Below, piece by piece: positions 63,785 through 64,000 of a DNA stretch of 64,000 bases (position 1 is the stretch's first letter; each line of letters begins with the position of its first letter). The position numbers were made by a program, and so were the translations under genes. The notes under the pieces were generated by a model that was not told where the DNA came from, searched no databases, and saw nothing but the letters and a program-made list of their open reading frames with translations. This DNA comes from Candidatus Scalindua japonica (GTDB lineage: Bacteria; Planctomycetota; Brocadiia; Brocadiales; Scalinduaceae). The stretch lies in contig NZ_BAOS01000003.1 in the NCBI RefSeq assembly GCF_002443295.1, forward strand, positions 124,001 through 188,000. The letters run 5' to 3'.

Positions 63785-64000
63785 ATGCGTATATTGGTCA
63801 TTGACGATGATAAAGCTATATTGAAATTGATTACTACCATGCTGAATCAAGAAGGTTACGATTTGATTACAGCGAGCAATGGAAAAGAAGGGTTACAATT
63901 ATTAAGCCAGGAATCCGGCATTGATCTAGTAATATGTGACATGATAATGCCGGAGAAAGAAGGAGTTGAAACTATCCATGAAATAAAGCAGGATTATCCG
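63785..64000 (+). CDS. Response regulator receiver, cut by right edge
   Basis: 72 codons are visible: MRILVIDDDKAILKLI with the acidic pair, the second unit GYDLITASNGKEGLQLL, acceptor Asp in LVICDMIMPEKEG, and the beginning of helix 3. GGAGG lies nine bases before the ATG. It starts 20 bases after the hybrid kinase, so they form an operon. Whether it has an output domain is unknown. Confidence 0.92.
   Translation, partial: MRILVIDDDKAILKLITTMLNQEGYDLITASNGKEGLQLLSQESGIDLVICDMIMPEKEGVETIHEIKQDYP

Noticed and set aside
1-64000. CRISPR arrays, transposases, phage genes
   Set aside because: No regularly spaced direct repeats, DDE transposase motifs or phage structural genes were recognised on either strand.

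Overview
The window reads as an AT-rich chromosome segment of an anammox planctomycete, most likely a Candidatus Scalindua-type organism. The strongest evidence is a twin-arginine-targeted, NarG-like nitrite oxidoreductase catalytic subunit (NxrA, 1579-5070) next to its own TorD-type chaperone. Supporting evidence is a planctomycete-style signal peptidase I with zinc-ribbon insertions, a PEP-CTERM protein, a type II secretion cluster and many TTG/GTG starts. The genus is an inference; no rRNA or tRNA was found to confirm it. No insertion sequence, phage or CRISPR array was seen.

Region by region. (1) 1-10.4 kb, nitrite oxidoreductase and cofactor supply: TorD-like chaperone (cut by the left edge), an unrecognised HExxH/zinc-ribbon protein, nxrA and a strong terminator. 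Then come a B12-binding-type radical SAM protein, a NapG-like polyferredoxin, an Mrp-type Fe-S carrier ATPase, moaA and moaC. (2) 10.5-13.7 kb: a CheX-like protein and glnS on the minus strand, then a degenerate receiver protein. (3) 13.9-23.7 kb: a type II secretion cluster (secretin, four pseudopilins, an Ig-like exported protein, GspL-, GspM-, GspC- and GspF-like proteins), without the ATPase GspE or an obvious GspG. A PEP-CTERM von Willebrand-like protein follows, behind a tandemly duplicated promoter region. (4) 25.3-39.5 kb, housekeeping: pyrDK (minus), a ZIP metal transporter, a metal-efflux-type permease, ruvC, argB-argD-argF, rph, rdgB, a monohaem cytochrome c, lepA, lepB, lptB and DUF2905. 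(5) 39.5-52.6 kb: a UbiA prenyltransferase (minus), rny and mnmG (plus), rho-coaE-5'-3' exonuclease (minus). After these come a TIM-barrel protein of unknown function, bioB, a PfkB-family sugar kinase and a Ste24-like protease. (6) 52.6-64 kb, a signal-transduction island: a broken receiver gene, an intact receiver, a CheB-CheR-PAS fusion without kinase, a PAS histidine kinase split by a -1 frameshift at a slippery A_AAA_AAC, receivers, a kinase-less PAS protein, a REC-PAS-HK-REC hybrid kinase and a receiver cut by the right edge.

How the genes work together. NxrA needs bis-MGD molybdenum cofactor, a [4Fe-4S] cluster and folded export by Tat. The TorD-like chaperone, moaA/moaC, the Mrp carrier and possibly the HExxH protein fit as its maturation apparatus. 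The secretion cluster and PEP-CTERM protein belong to cell-envelope traffic. The signalling island has grown by local duplication: the kinase-less PAS gene at 60228 and its leader are a copy of the PAS-kinase gene at 57573 and its leader, and between them lie decayed remnants of the CheB-CheR-PAS C-terminus and of a receiver start.

The items most worth follow-up are the HExxH/zinc-ribbon protein of the nxr operon, the three-zinc-ribbon signal peptidase, the slippery-site frameshift, the fossil duplication, and an RNase Y whose membrane anchor is encoded upstream of any canonical start codon.
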